Shown here: positions 1-13,397 of the stretch, piece by piece
How the letters are laid out: each line of letters opens with the position of its first letter
How positions within the stretch are numbered: position 1 is the first letter of the stretch
Assembly: GCF_037893015.1 (NCBI RefSeq)
Contig: NC_133660.1
Location: 161,318,937-161,382,936 of the forward strand
Source of the DNA: Macrotis lagotis
Lineage: Eukaryota > Chordata > Mammalia > Peramelemorphia > Peramelidae
Direction: 5' to 3'
Length of the DNA stretch: 64,000 nt
The notes under the pieces: model-generated
What the model saw: only the letters and a program-made list of their open reading frames with translations
What the model was told of the DNA's origin: nothing
The model's database searches: none
Translations under genes and position numbers: made by a program

Positions 1-640
1 ACTAAGCAAACATATGAGTTATATTTTTTAAAATAATTCTGCTCAAATGTGGAACTATGTTCAAAGGACTATAATACCATGTATAATACCCTCTAACCTA
101 GCAATACTATTAGGTCTATATTCCAAAAGAGATGAAAACCAAAAAGGAAAAGAACCTATTATGTACAAGGATATTCAAAGTAACTCTTTTCTGGTGGCAT
201 GGAATTGAAAATTGAGGGGATGCATATCAGTTGGGGAACAGATAAACAAATTGTGGTGATGATGATGATAGAATGCTATTCTGCTACAAGAAATGATGAG
301 CAGGATTCTCTCAGGAAAAACAGGGAATATAAATAGTCACTGATAACTTTGACGGGCTTATGATCAAGAATGCTATTCATACTCAAATACTTTTTTACTT
401 TATTTTTCTTGAGGTTTCTTTTTTTGGAGGGGGATGGAAATCTATGCTTTCTTTCATAATATGACTATTATGGAAATGTTTTACATGACTACATATTTAT
501 AACCTATATCAAATTACTTTCTCAAATAAAAGAAGGGAGAGAATCTGGAACTTGGGAGTTTTAAAAATGTTATAAATGTTAAAAACTGTTTTTTACCTGT
601 AACCAGGGAAAAATAAAATACTAAATAAATTTTTTAAAAG
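1..640 (+). mobile_element. Old L1 3' end
   Basis: Diverged L1 3' region in + orientation: the ...GTTCAAAGGACTATAATACC... and ...TTGGGGAACAGATAAACAAATTGTGG... blocks resemble the other L1 3' ends here. Decayed, no ORF. Confidence 0.55.
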
Positions 641-779
641 TTATTAAAAAATAACTGTGCTCAACGGTCATCTTCAGGAATAAAAAAAGCAGGTACTTTT
701 GAAATTTAAAAAAAGAGATTTTCAGTGGCCAAATCTTGGCCTCTACATTATCGGTATTTTTCTCCCTCTAGCCTTCCCC

Positions 780-960
780 CCATTTCCACTTTTACAGATG
801 AGTTAAGTTCATCTTTATCTATTGTCTCAACTACTCCAATAGTCATTTTGCTTAAGGGGAGACCAGTAATGCCTTCTTCAATCCATTTTCACATAATTGC
901 CAAAGCAATTTTCATGTTACTCCCCTCTTCAATAAAACCAGCTAAAGCCCTTCAAAAAAA
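780..960 (-). repeat. L2 LINE fragment
   Basis: The reverse complement carries the L2 stretch ...TGGATTGAAGAAGG... and ...GACTATTGGAGTAGTTGAGACAA..., similar to copies at 30.6 and 58.5 kb. Diverged and short. Confidence 0.5.
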
Positions 961-2564
961 AAGGTATTTGTTTAAACTAATTGCATTACTTTAAATTTAT
1001 ACATTACCTGAGTAAAAGACAAAGCCAAATGAATGAGAATAGTGATGCTGTATTTTACTAAAACTCATAATTGATATATTATGATAACCAAAAGCAATAA
1101 ATGAAGGCTAAAAATAATCTTATATTTCTAATTCCAAAAAAAAATTTATAAATGAAGAGAGCTGGAAAGTACCTCCCAGTTATCCTATGAACTTCTAAAG
1201 TTTTGTGTGTGTTTGTGTGTATGTGGTTTTATGCCCTCTCTCTCATGTCTTAAAGAAAGAAAGAAAAATATCTCTTTTTGATCATCACTACAACCCTGAG
1301 GCAGATAGTGGTTAATGGCCTTGCTGAGGGTCATGCAGTTAGTAAATATCTATGCTAATATATGAACTGAGGTTTTCCTGCCTAAGTTTAGTGGTATCAC
1401 CTAACTTCCTCAAAAAGGACAGGGATTATATCAAGCTGAAAGCTCTAAGTCACTCATGATTGGAAACCAGTAATAAAGTTAAAAATTTATAACTGACTGG
1501 ATAATATTATTATGAGATAAAAAGAAGTGGGGCTCATGATCAGCATTAACCTGATGGATTGGGCAATATTTAGTGTGAACCAGTTTAATTTCCTAATCAA
1601 CATCAAAGATACAGTTATTAATTCACATGTAGGTTCACATATTAAAAGTATTTCCTCTTGACTCAGTTTACACTTAATATTAGACAGAACTTAAATCTAT
1701 GTTCACACTTTGATTCAGCAGTACTAGGTATTAATTGAACATTCAGCAAGTTTGAACTCAGTGAAGCTTAAAAATAAGGATTCATAACCTCATATATTGT
1801 AAAGTGAAAAAGCACCCAGAGGATTTTTACCATTTTGAAATTGGTACATGCTAGAATTTCAGGGACATGTTGTAAGGGGATAGCAGGTTAAGGCAGAATT
1901 GAGCCTCACTTCTGATTGGGAAGGGTTGAGTACATACATCTGGTCACGTCAGTCTGGTAATAAATAAGATCATCAGGGGTCCAAAAGTGGTCGAGGTGAA
2001 CATGGGAACTTTTGAAGGCAGTCATGGAGTGGTGGAACTTAGTAACTATTGGACTTTGGATAAATTATCTGCCTTTTCTAAGTCACAATTTTCTCAATGA
2101 TTAAGTAGAAACAGTATCACTCCATATTACCTACTTTTCAGAGTAAGAGTTGTTGGAAGCATCAAAGGAGATGAAATGCATAAATTGCTTTGTAAACTGT
2201 AAAAAATAATAAATATCACCTATTATAACAGATGTTTCTTGTTGGAAAATCCAGTATTTTTTTTAAATGGTTGGAAACCAATGAGATATTGGTTACTTTT
2301 CATGAAGAAAAGGCTTATTGTATATAAAAGGACTATTTTCTTCTCCTTATTTGTTACGGTGAATTTCTCTACTCGCTTTTTAGCTTCTATAGTTCCTTTT
2401 TTCAAGGTTACTATGTACAAAGCAAATATAGTATTTCACTATCAGAGTCTGCATGTACTAACTTGCCCTTTTCGAAGATGAGGAGAACACCATGGCAAAA
2501 ATGCACAAAAGGCCAACCAGAGAGCTAAATTAAACAAAATACTTTTCAATGAGTTTTTGCCAAG

Positions 2565-2566
<2 letters not shown>

Positions 2567-2596
<30 letters not shown>
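2567..2596 (+). repeat. (ATT)n microsatellite
   Basis: About ten TTA/ATT units. The surrounding 1.0-3.6 kb, inside an ARL9 intron, otherwise shows only old diverged repeats. Confidence 0.8.
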
Positions 2597-2599
<3 letters not shown>

Positions 2600-3271
2600 C
2601 CAATATAAGGTTGAATGGAAATGGTCCAAGTCAAAATTGTAAATGCTAGAATCTTGGAAAGATTCACTTTCTGGCTCTATCTCTGCTCTTTTTATCTCCT
2701 TTATCACTTACATTTCATTCTTTTATAAAAATTAATAAGTTTCCAACAAAAGAAACAAAGTAATCATTATTACGGAATTTTAATACAACGTAATCCTTGT
2801 ACAGAGGAAGACTAGAAACCCCTGAAGAAGAAGTAGCATGCCTAAGGTTAAAGGGATACTAAAGAGAGAAACCAGAATTCAGTTCTAGGTTCTTCTTTCT
2901 CTCCCTCGAATCAGATTGTTCCCTGCAGAATATTTTAGAGTAAATTATCTATTCAAGCTAGCAGAACTTTTTATTTTTCATGAAAATATCTTTTTCTACC
3001 TTTCTATTTTTAGTAAAAATATATTTTATTTTATTTTTCTAATTACATGTAAAATCAGAATAGTTTTTTTTTCAATGTCTTTACCTACAACAAAATAGGA
3101 AAAAAAGATTTTGGAGGAAGATAACACATTTACTTTTCCTTCCTGAAGCATTCTAGTTTAAAAAAAAAAAGCAACATTTTCTATAAATAGCTCCTTTAAA
3201 AATGTTAGCAATATTTTAAGCTTCAATATTCTATATTCTATGTAGCTTTTAACTTAGATTTCTACTCTTGG

Positions 3272-3276
<5 letters not shown>

Positions 3277-3320
<44 letters not shown>
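3277..3320. repeat. (TA)n microsatellite followed by poly-T
   Basis: More than 20 TA units then a T run; no gene overlaps. Confidence 0.9.
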
Positions 3321-3334
<14 letters not shown>

Positions 3335-3609
3335 GAGGACTTTTGATAGAAATTTTACCAAGAAGGGAAGAATTGAGTTCTCCTATTATAGACAAACCCA
3401 TCAGGAAACTGTTACCATTTAAGTGAGAAATTTCAGGTTTAAAACAAGTGAGCACTGACCTGAATAATAATAGAAACCACTATTACTAACTCACATTTTT
3501 AGAATACTTTAAAGTTTCCAAAATACTTTTTTCCCAACAACCTTGTGGGATAGGTAGTGAAAATATTAAAATCTCTACCTTAGAGATGAGGTTCAGTGAT
3601 ATTAATTAC

Positions 3610-3900
3610 CCATGATTACAGAATCCCAGAGCCTCAGAGTTGGAAGGGACCTTAACAGGTCACCTGAATAGGAATCTTCTCTGCAACATTCCCCACAAAT
3701 TTCTATTAAATGCCTATGGTTATAAGGACAGTACTTTTCCTAAAGATTGCACTACCTCTACTGAGGAGCTCCCCACCTCCACTTTTAGATTGTTCTAATT
3801 ATGAAGTTTTTTCTTTTATAAAGTCTAAATCTGCCTCATTTTAACTTCTAGCTATAGTCTTGTATTCTGTCCATTGGACCCAAGTTAAAAAAAAAAAAGC
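3610..3900 (+). repeat. Ancient mammalian interspersed repeat
   Basis: ACAGAATCCCAGAGCCTCAGAGTTGGAAGGGACCTT... is the familiar opening of an old mammal-wide repeat (L3/CR1-like). Family assignment is uncertain. Confidence 0.4.
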
Positions 3901-4012
3901 CTCATCTGGCTTCAATTTCTAGTCCTGAATATAAAGCTAGCTATTTAAAAAATAAGAATTTTTTCTATGTTAAAAAAAACAACATCTAGGTGGTATACAT
4001 AGGAAATTTTAC

Positions 4013-4188
4013 CTGTTTATTTGCAAAAACAACTAGAGGAAGAGCTGGATCTTTTTGGATCAATTGATGAAGATGCTCTTTGGCATCAGGTAATCGTCCA
4101 TGATCTGCCGAGTCTACCACAAAAATCAACACCAACACCCTGGAAAGATACATCTTCCAGTAAGAACGGAAAGGCTCACTGCCACCAA
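4013..4188 (-). CDS. ARL9: ARL9 exon with switch II and G4 (NKQ)
   Basis: Acceptor tttcctgcag, donor CAG|gtaaaa. Encodes [39 protein letters not shown] and [13 protein letters not shown]. The D of the NKQD motif must come from the next exon, which is not in the window. 176 nt, ends in phase 0. Confidence 0.93.
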
Positions 4189-4763
4189 CTGCAGGAAAAC
4201 AATAAAGTGAAATCTAATCAATAAATCATAAACACATAAATAAAAAGTCTAGTTACAGACTTTTTTGAAGAGCTACGGAGAAACCAGTAAAGGGCTAGGA
4301 CAACAGTGTAATTTATGAGGCAGCAAACAATGGCTCAAGGGTCAAATCCAGTCTGCTGCAAGCTAAAAATAGTTTTTCCATTTTTAAATATGCTAAGACT
4401 TTTAAAATAAGAGGAAAAATGTGTCTTGTTTTCATGGAATTCTAAGAGAATGATAAGATGTATACACAAATGCACAAAAGACTAACAATTTTACAGAAGT
4501 GCTTTTGAGATGTACAAAAAATACAAAGTGACATTATGACATTGGAGGAGAAAGACCATTACCACCAGGGAGACCAAGGAATCTTCAAGGAAGAGGTGAT
4601 ATTTAAGTTGTACTCTAAAGAATAGGTAGGAACTCAGCACAAAAAGGGGAAAAAAAGAGAACAATTCCAAGTTTAGGGAAAAGTGATTAAGCAAAGATAT
4701 GGGGGGAGGAGTGTGAGGGGGTGCAGAGAGAGACAGATGGGGGAGAAAAGGGGGGAAGGGGGG

Positions 4764-4812
<49 letters not shown>

Positions 4813-7800
4813 AAAGAGAAAGAAAGAGGGGAAGAGAAAGAAAGGGAGGGGGCAGAGGGAGAGATGGGGGGCGGGGAGAGAAAGAGAGAGAAAGAGAGTT
4901 GTTAGCCTCATTCTCCCTTCCAAAGTTCAAATGACAAGACAAAAGTCCAGTGGCAGGCCAAAAGTCAAATTGACTGGCAATGGCCTGGGATGCAATGGAT
5001 GACTTTGGCATCTTAGATGCCTGACCAATCTAAGTACTCCACAGAGTCTTCTTCAACACTTTCTGCTTCAGCCACCTTCGTGGTCATTGGAACACATTGG
5101 ATGGAACAAGCTGTCCAACTAAAACCTGAAGCATAAAACATCTCTGTAGCATCATACTTATAAGATGTGGACAAGAGAAGTCTGTGCTACTACTCACAAG
5201 AGATAATGTGTGAAAAGTGTGTTGTAAGCCATAAAGCACCATATAAATGTGAGCTGTTGTTATGGTTATTTCATTCTAGTTTAAATTTGGTTCTAAGGAG
5301 CCCCTGAAAGAAATATCTTGCCTCAAAAAAAAAGGAAAGACCTGGCAGTCTTCCTACCTACCACCACCCCTTCCATCAAGGTAACACATTTTTTCCTGGC
5401 CAAACAAAAAAAAAATTGATAAAGATATTAAATATCTTGAGGCTAAACATTTTATTTGCCAAATGTAATTCAATTTTTGTTCTTTTTTCTTTTGATACCT
5501 CCCATCTCATATTTTTGCCTTTCTCTGCTGAGTGGGGAATTTCTGATTCTAAAGAGTTAAAAGCCATTTAAATTATTTGCTAGTAAAATACAAACTAGAG
5601 AGGCAGCATAGTGTAGTGGATAGGCTGCTGAACCCAGAGCCAGGAAGCCCTGGGTTCAAATTCTGATTTGGATATTTTAGTAGCTGTTTGACCTTGAGAA
5701 AGTCATGATCAAACTAGAGACAACTTTTAGAACCTAAGTTTCACATCTGTAAAATAAGGATACCAATGATGTAATTTCTCACATGGTTTTTGTGTGAAAT
5801 AATATATAAAGCACTTTACAAATTTTACAATGCTGTGTAAATATCAGGTCTTAGTATGGTTAAGCTAGGGAGGCACAGTGAATAAGAGGGTTGGGCCTGG
5901 AGCACAGAAGATCTGAGATTACATCAAATTCTTGCCAGTAGTATCACCCTGCATAATTCATTTAACACTATCTGCCTAAGCTTCCTCACCTATAAAATGA
6001 AGATAATAAAAACAGTACCTACCAAACAAGATTGCTGTGAGGATCAAATGAGATGCTATTTAGAAAGCACTTAGTATGTGCTGGAATATAGTAGGTGCCT
6101 AATAAATGCTTTTCATCTTAACTGGCACTTAGTAGATGCCTAATAAATGCTTGCTCCCTTCCCCTGTCTGAAAATTCACTTCATGTTTTAAGGATCTACA
6201 AAACAAAGGTTTACATGAATCACCTCATTTGATCCTATTAGAAATCCCAAGAGATATATTCTATAGGTATTACTATCTCCCTTTACAAATGAAGACCATT
6301 GTGTATATCCTGTTCCCTAATCCCAGGTGTCCCCCAAGTCCTGGATCTCCTTTTTTTCATGAGTTCAGTTATCACAGTCATGTCGAAGACTCCCAGAAGA
6401 GCTCCCAGACTCACCTTTTGCCTTAGCTCCAGTCTCAGCAGAGTGAGGTGTTTTAATGGGCAGGAAGCTTTCTGATCACCAGCTTTGTACTAGATGAAGT
6501 GTTCATTTGGGTTTCTTATCATCTCAAACCCAACATAGTAAAACTAATCATCTTCCCAATTAAGTTCACTCTTTCTTTCAAACATTCTTTCCTTCCTTTC
6601 AACTAGGTTTGAAACTTCAGAATCATCCTTAATTCTTTATTTTCCTTCATTTCCTATATCCAAATCCATTGCCAAGTCCTATAATTCTCCCTTTGCAATA
6701 TCTTTTGAATTCATCCCCATCACTCTGTTCATAGAGCTACCACTACAGCTTAGAATCTTTCATCTATCAAAATCATTGTTTTATTGATCTCCTGCCATGT
6801 CTCAGGACAAAATCTCCAATGATGATATACAGTGTGGAAATTTGGGTTTTAGTAATAAAGAGGTCTTTGTTCATAATGCTTAATGATTTCCTGTGGAATG
6901 TCAATAAAGGAAGCAGAGAAGGTTAAATCAGGAATGAGAGGGGAAAAAGCTTAAACTGGTGAAATTTTCTTTTGCAAGTCTGTCTGTATATGACTCTAAG
7001 CATGAGTCTCTCAAGGATATACCATTGAATAACTAAATTTTTTTTCTTGATAGTCATGCTCTAAATAGCTCAATATAAACAATGCCCCCATATTCATGTA
7101 CCACAAAGATGCATACTCATTAAAATGCTAAAGAAGTATCCCAAAACTCAGAAACTTGCAAATGTAATGTTGAAAATTAATTTTGCATGTAATTAGAAAA
7201 ATAAAATAAAATTTTTAAATAAGTATCCACAACATACAATTTCAATAAAAAGAGAAAAAACTTTGTTCAACAAGTATTATAGAACAGGTTAACTTACTCT
7301 CCAGGAACTCCATCTGCGTGTCTCCATTGTTGATGCATACTACATTGATCCCCTGGGTGGGAGCAATACTATGTTGGACTTTATTTGTGGCTAAGGTGTG
7401 GAGGACACTGGTCTTTCCTGCTCCATCCAAGCCCAGCACTAGGACTTGCTTATTTTGCACTTTGTCCTGTGAAATAGAAAATGAGGCCATATTTGTGTTC
7501 TGCTAGGAAGCAAGCAACCTATTTAATCAATGAGACTGAAACCACACTCAATCATCCCTGCCTTCAAACAGCTTACACTCCAAAAGGGGGAACAAGATAT
7601 ACACATTGAAATACAAAATATGTACATAAGAGAGAGAAGGCAATTTCTGGAAGGTCCTCATGTAAGAGGTGGCACCACAACTAAGCTTTGGAGGAAGCCA
7701 GGAATTCTAAAGTGAAGGTACCAGGTACAAGGGAAAGACAATGCAAAAGTATGGAGATGAAAAATAGAATATTGTGTATGTAAAACAAATTTTAAAACAG

Positions 7801-10800
7801 CTAATTAGGGCTGGAATGCAGAGTTCAGTAAGGGAAGCCTAGAAAGGTAAGGTGGAGTCAGACTGGGAAGAGTTTTCAACAAAGGCCTAAGAAAAGTTTA
7901 AATTTTAGCCTAGAAGTAAAGATCTTCCTTTGAAACTTTTCAAATGTTTGGTTTGATCCTATCTAATTATAATATATAATTGAGAGAGGACTTGTGGGTT
8001 ATATGACCCACAAGATGGAAGACTAGATATCCTGCCTATTCCTCTGAAATCTTTCTAAAACAGAAATTATGTACCAAACGTAAAACCACTTCAGTTGTCT
8101 TCATCTTCTAGTGCACTCAGAATCCAAAAGAAGGTTAAAAAAGAAAACCCACAAATGAACATCTCCCCTGAGTTCACTCAGGACAAGTCCCCCCCTCCCC
8201 AGCTCCTGTGCTACTGGCAAATGAGGTCACATAGGTGCAGTCATCTTTTTAAATGTACACAGGGCTGAAGGCAGAGAAGTCTGGCAGAGATACACAGAGA
8301 AGAAAAGGGAGGAAAGGAAAGAAGTCTTGTTTTGGGAGAAGGGTTCCATTGATGGGCTTTATGGTTGGAGGGAGATGTTTTTGTGAAGGGAGATAAAAAC
8401 TTTGGGCTGGATATATGGTCTGAGAAATTTAGGGCTTAAAAGAGCACTTGTCCTACCCTGGGAGGAAAGGAGCTGGAATTCTTGGGGGTGAATGGCACCT
8501 GAGGGGTAGGAGGGCATCAACCCAGAGAGGAGATCTTGAAGCAAATAGAAAAAAAGATAAGGAGGGAGAGGATAGCATAATGAGGATAAAGGGTTGGGGT
8601 GGGAAGGACTTTCCATGGGGCAGTGTTCTCTCTGACAAATGCAAGAATTGGCATTGTCCTGGGAGTGAAGTTCTTTAAGACAGAGGCAGAAAATGCCAAG
8701 AGAGGAAAACCCAGCATGGATAATGTGGAAGTTTTGACTGTAAGAGGAAAAGAGAGAATAAGGACTTGATAATGACAGGGATCATGAAACAGAGAAAGAG
8801 GGTCTAGAGAAGACAAAGTATAGATGATGAAGAGAAAGAAATCCTCTTTTGGAAAGGGGTAAAAAAAAATGAAATTTTTAGAAATAATTAAGACTAAAAG
8901 AGAGTCTTTTCCCCTTTCTGTGGGAAGAAGAGGAAGGAAGGAAGGAAGGAAGGAAGGAAGGAAGGAAGGAAGGAAGGATGGATCTAATTAAATGGGGGGG
9001 AGAAATGTGTAACCAGAAAAATGCAGGAAAAAAGGATTTAATTAGTAAGCAAAACCCCAAAGCAAGATGGTAACAAATGAAAAGGAAAAGGATGAGAAAT
9101 AAAGGGAAGAGAGTCACTGAGAATAAGGCCACCTGAAAAAAGGTGCTAAGGTAATCAAAGGAACGTAGTACTACCTCCATGGAAGAAGAGGGAAAAAATC
9201 ATAACTTGAACAAAACCTAATATTAGACAAGAAAGGAGGAATTTATACTAATTCTCATGACATTAAATGTGAATGGATTAAACTACCCAATAAAATGAAA
9301 GAGTAAAGATAAGAAAATAAAACTATAATCTGTTGCTTAAGAGAATTATGTTTTTGGGGGCGGCTAGGGGGCACAGTGGATAAAGCACTGGCCCTGGAGT
9401 CAGGAGTACCCGAGTTCAAATCCCATCTCAAACACTTAATAATTACCTAGCTGTGTGGCCTTGGGCAAGCCACTTAACCCCATTTGCCTGGCAAAAATCT
9501 TAAAAAAAAAAAGTGAGAGAGAGAGAGAGAAATATGTTTTTAAAAATAAAGAATATAAAATAAAACAGGGAATGTAAAAAGAAATTTTATTATGTATTAA
9601 GTGAATTAAAAAAAGAAGTTGACTTCATGCTATCTGATAAAAGCAAAAACAAATATCCAAAAAAGTTAAATAAAAAGATAAACAAGAAACCCACATGAGG
9701 AGGGGCACCATAAACAACAAACCAATATTACTAATAAACTTATATACAAATATGTCTTGGTAACTAGTTTCATAAATGAAGCACATGAACTTCAAGAAGA
9801 CATAGACATTAACACAATAGTGACAGGAAACATCCATATCCCTCTAAGTTCTAAATAAGATGAACAGAAAAATAAATAAGAGTGAAAATATGGTACTGAA
9901 TTACTAGAGAACCTAGAGTTAAAAATTTTCTAACACTTTCTAAATAGGTCTGCCAAAAATATTCTCACATGATACAGAACTTTTACAAAAATTGACTATT
10001 TGTTAGAGAACAGAGACATTTCAAACAAATGTAAAGAGGCAGAAATAGTACATACATCCTTTATAGACTATAATGTAATAGAAATAGTCATTGGATCAAG
10101 GAACCCAAATAAAAGATACAGATTCAAAAAGGAGACTTAATAATTCAATGTTAAATAATGAGTGGGTCAAATAACAAATCACAGAATCAATACCTATGGT
10201 AAAGAAAATGATAATGATGAAACAACATACCAAAATTTCTGGGATGTTATTAAAGCAATTCACAGGGGAAAAATCATAATCCTAGAAATATATAGTATCA
10301 AATTTTTAAAAGCAGATTAACTGAATAGCACTTTAAAAAACAAAGTCAACAAAGTAGGTCCCCCAATAAATAAATATTAACTATTAAAGGAGAAATAGAT
10401 GAACTGAAAACAAAAATGTCTCACTGAAATAATAAATAAAACATTTGAAATACTAATGAAAATTGACAAACAGCTACTCTGTTTAAAAAGGTAAAAAATC
10501 AAATCAATAAAATAGAAAATGAGCAAGGTGAAATCATTTCAAAATCAATAGAAATAAAAATAATCTGAACATATTATGCAATTAGATGCAAACAAAACTG
10601 TGAACAGAAATATAACTTCAACAATATAAAATATTCAAACTCTTAGTAGAACTGACAGAGACCTTTAAAAAAAAAATCTATTCTCAGAAAAAGAAATAGA
10701 TCTCATTTAAAGGAAATACCAAAAAATAAAACTCCTAGTCCTTATAGATTTACAGGAGAATTCCATTAAACCTTTAAAGAACAATTAATACCCAAATTTC

Positions 10801-13340
10801 ACAAATTATTTTCAAAAATTGAAAAAGAAAGCACCCTATCAGAATCCTTTTAGAAGTCGACATCAAGGGGCGGTTAAGTGGTGCAGTGGATAAAGCACCG
10901 GCCCTGGAGTCAGGAGTACCTGAGTTCAAATCTGGTCTCAGACACGTAATAATTACCTAGCTATGAGGCCTTGCGCAAGCCACTTAACCCCATTTGCCTT
11001 GCAAAAACCTAAAAAGTCGATATCAAAACCAGAGAAAGATTAAAAAACAGAAAGAAAATGATAGAACAATATCATTAATGAATACTGAACCAAAATTAAG
11101 TTTTTTTTAAATTCCATTAAACAGACTACAGTAATTTGTCCAAGAATTCACTCATTATGACCAAGTTGGATTTATACTAGGAATGCAATTATGATTCAAC
11201 ATCAGGAAGTTAGCATAATTATATTAGAAACCAAAAACATTCAAAATCATATGATCATCTCAATAAATGCAGAAAAAGCTTTTGACCAAGTACAGAACAT
11301 TTTTATGCTAATAACCTTATAAAGTATAGGCATAGAAGGACCCTTAAAAGCATCTATCTAGGAGCAGGTAGGTGGTGCAGTGACCAGTGTCACTTGCCCA
11401 GAAATCAAGAGGACATGAGTTCAAATATGAATTACTTAGCTGTGTGACCTTGGACAAATCACTTAACCCTATGTCTTGCAAAAAAGCATTGATCTAAAAC
11501 CAAAAGCAAACAATATATGCAATTGGGATATATTAGAAATTTTTCTAATAAATATGGGAGTGAAACAAGGATAACCACTTTCCCTGCTATTATTTAATAG
11601 TTCTGGAAATACTAGCAAAAGCAACAAGACAAGAAAAAGAAATGAAACAGTACATCCTTATTTGCACATGGCATGATGGTATGCTTGAAAAATCCTAGCT
11701 TACTGGCCTTGCTTTAAAAAAATTGCAGGCTATGAAATAAATCCTCAAAAAAATCAGTGGCATTTCTATATAATAATAAAACTCAATAGCAATAGACAGG
11801 GAAATCTCATTTCAAATAACTATACAATATCTGGGGATTGACCTTCCTTCCAAAGCATACAAAAAGATTTGAATTGACCCAATTACAAAGTGCAGAGAAA
11901 TATTTAGTGATGGCTCTGCCATGCCAATATAATAAAAATTATAATAACTTCCAAATGTAAATTATTCTTTTCTAGAACTTAAGAAATAAAATTCATCTGA
12001 AAAAACAAAACAAAGGGGCAGCTAGGTGGCGTAGTGTATAAAGCACTGGCCCTGGAGTCAAGAGTACCTGGGTTCAAATTACCTAGCTGTGTGGCCTTGG
12101 GCAAGCCACTTAAACCCGTTTGCCTTGCAAAAAAAAAAAAACAACTAGAATTATCAAGGGAAAGAAAAGAAGTAGAGATGAAAGGAGAATAAGCATTTCC
12201 AGATTGTAAAGCAGAAGTCATCAAAATTACCTGGTATTTTTAGAAGAAAAAAAAATCAGTGAAACAGAATAATGTACAGACAGAAGAATCAAGGGCACTT
12301 ATTGAACCAGTGTTTATTTTTTCCCCCTGGGGGAGAAACCCTTCTTATTTGATAAAAACTGATGGGAAAACTGGAAAGCAGTCTGGCAGAATTAGGTTCC
12401 AACATCTTACACCATACTTCACAATATATTCTAAATGGACATGTGACTTTAATATTAAAGATGAAAATATTTTAAAAACCAAAAGAGAGGGGCGGCTAGG
12501 TGGCACAGTGAATAGAGCAACGGCCTTGGAGTCAGGAGTACCTGGGTTCAAATACGACCTCAGACACTTAATAATTACCTAGCCGTGTGGCCTTGGGCAA
12601 GCCATTTAACCCCATTGCCTTGAAAAATCTTAAAAAAAAAGAGAGAGAGAAGCTGATCTTATACTTCTCCCAGATATGAGGAAAATATGTATTCATGAGC
12701 ACAGAAGAGAAAGAGGCAATTAGATAAAATAGATAACTGACCACGTAAAACTGAAAAGCTTTTGTAGAGATAAAATTAATATACCTAGAATAAGGGAAAT
12801 GATTAAATGAGAAAAAAATCAGTTTTCTAACAAAATTTTCTCAAAGGAGCTTGGTACTCAAGATTTAGAAATAATAAATGAATTAATTGGACTAATAACC
12901 ACAAGGTATGAACACATATTTCTCAAAAAGAACTGCAAAAGTATTCACAATTACATGAAAGAATGCTAAAAATCACTACTATAAGAGAATAATATGAGAA
13001 ATGCAAGTCAAAATGTAAGGGGCAAAAGTGCTGACTTTTCAGAAACATAGTGCTAAATTAGTCTAAGCCACAGGCCTTTAGTTTCTACTTCTCAAGAATC
13101 AGGTGAGCATGAGAATCCACATCTCTGACTAGAAAAATTATGTCACCCTAACCTTATAAGATGTAAACAAAGACTAACTTTCTTGGGAAACCTTAAGTAC
13201 ACCTCCTTTCTCTTCGGACCATCAAATTTGAACAATTGTTGTAAGGAGTCGGCAGAAAAGCAGAGGGGGGGGGAATGTGGTTTCTGTGGGTTTTTTAACC
13301 CTGCTTCAGCTTCTGTAATTTGGCTTTTCCTGCACTCTCG

Positions 13341-13397
<57 letters not shown>

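Noticed and set aside
725..994. 89-codon + ORF
   Set aside because: No ATG-supported gene; lies over an antisense L2 fragment.
4687..5011. Four overlapping ORFs rich in Arg/Glu/Gly or Ser/Leu/Pro
   Set aside because: They are translations of the (GA)n purine tract on both strands and have no gene structure.
8878..9180. 100-codon minus ORF with Ser/Phe/Leu/Pro repeats
   Set aside because: Runs across the (GGAA)n tract; no splice or protein support.
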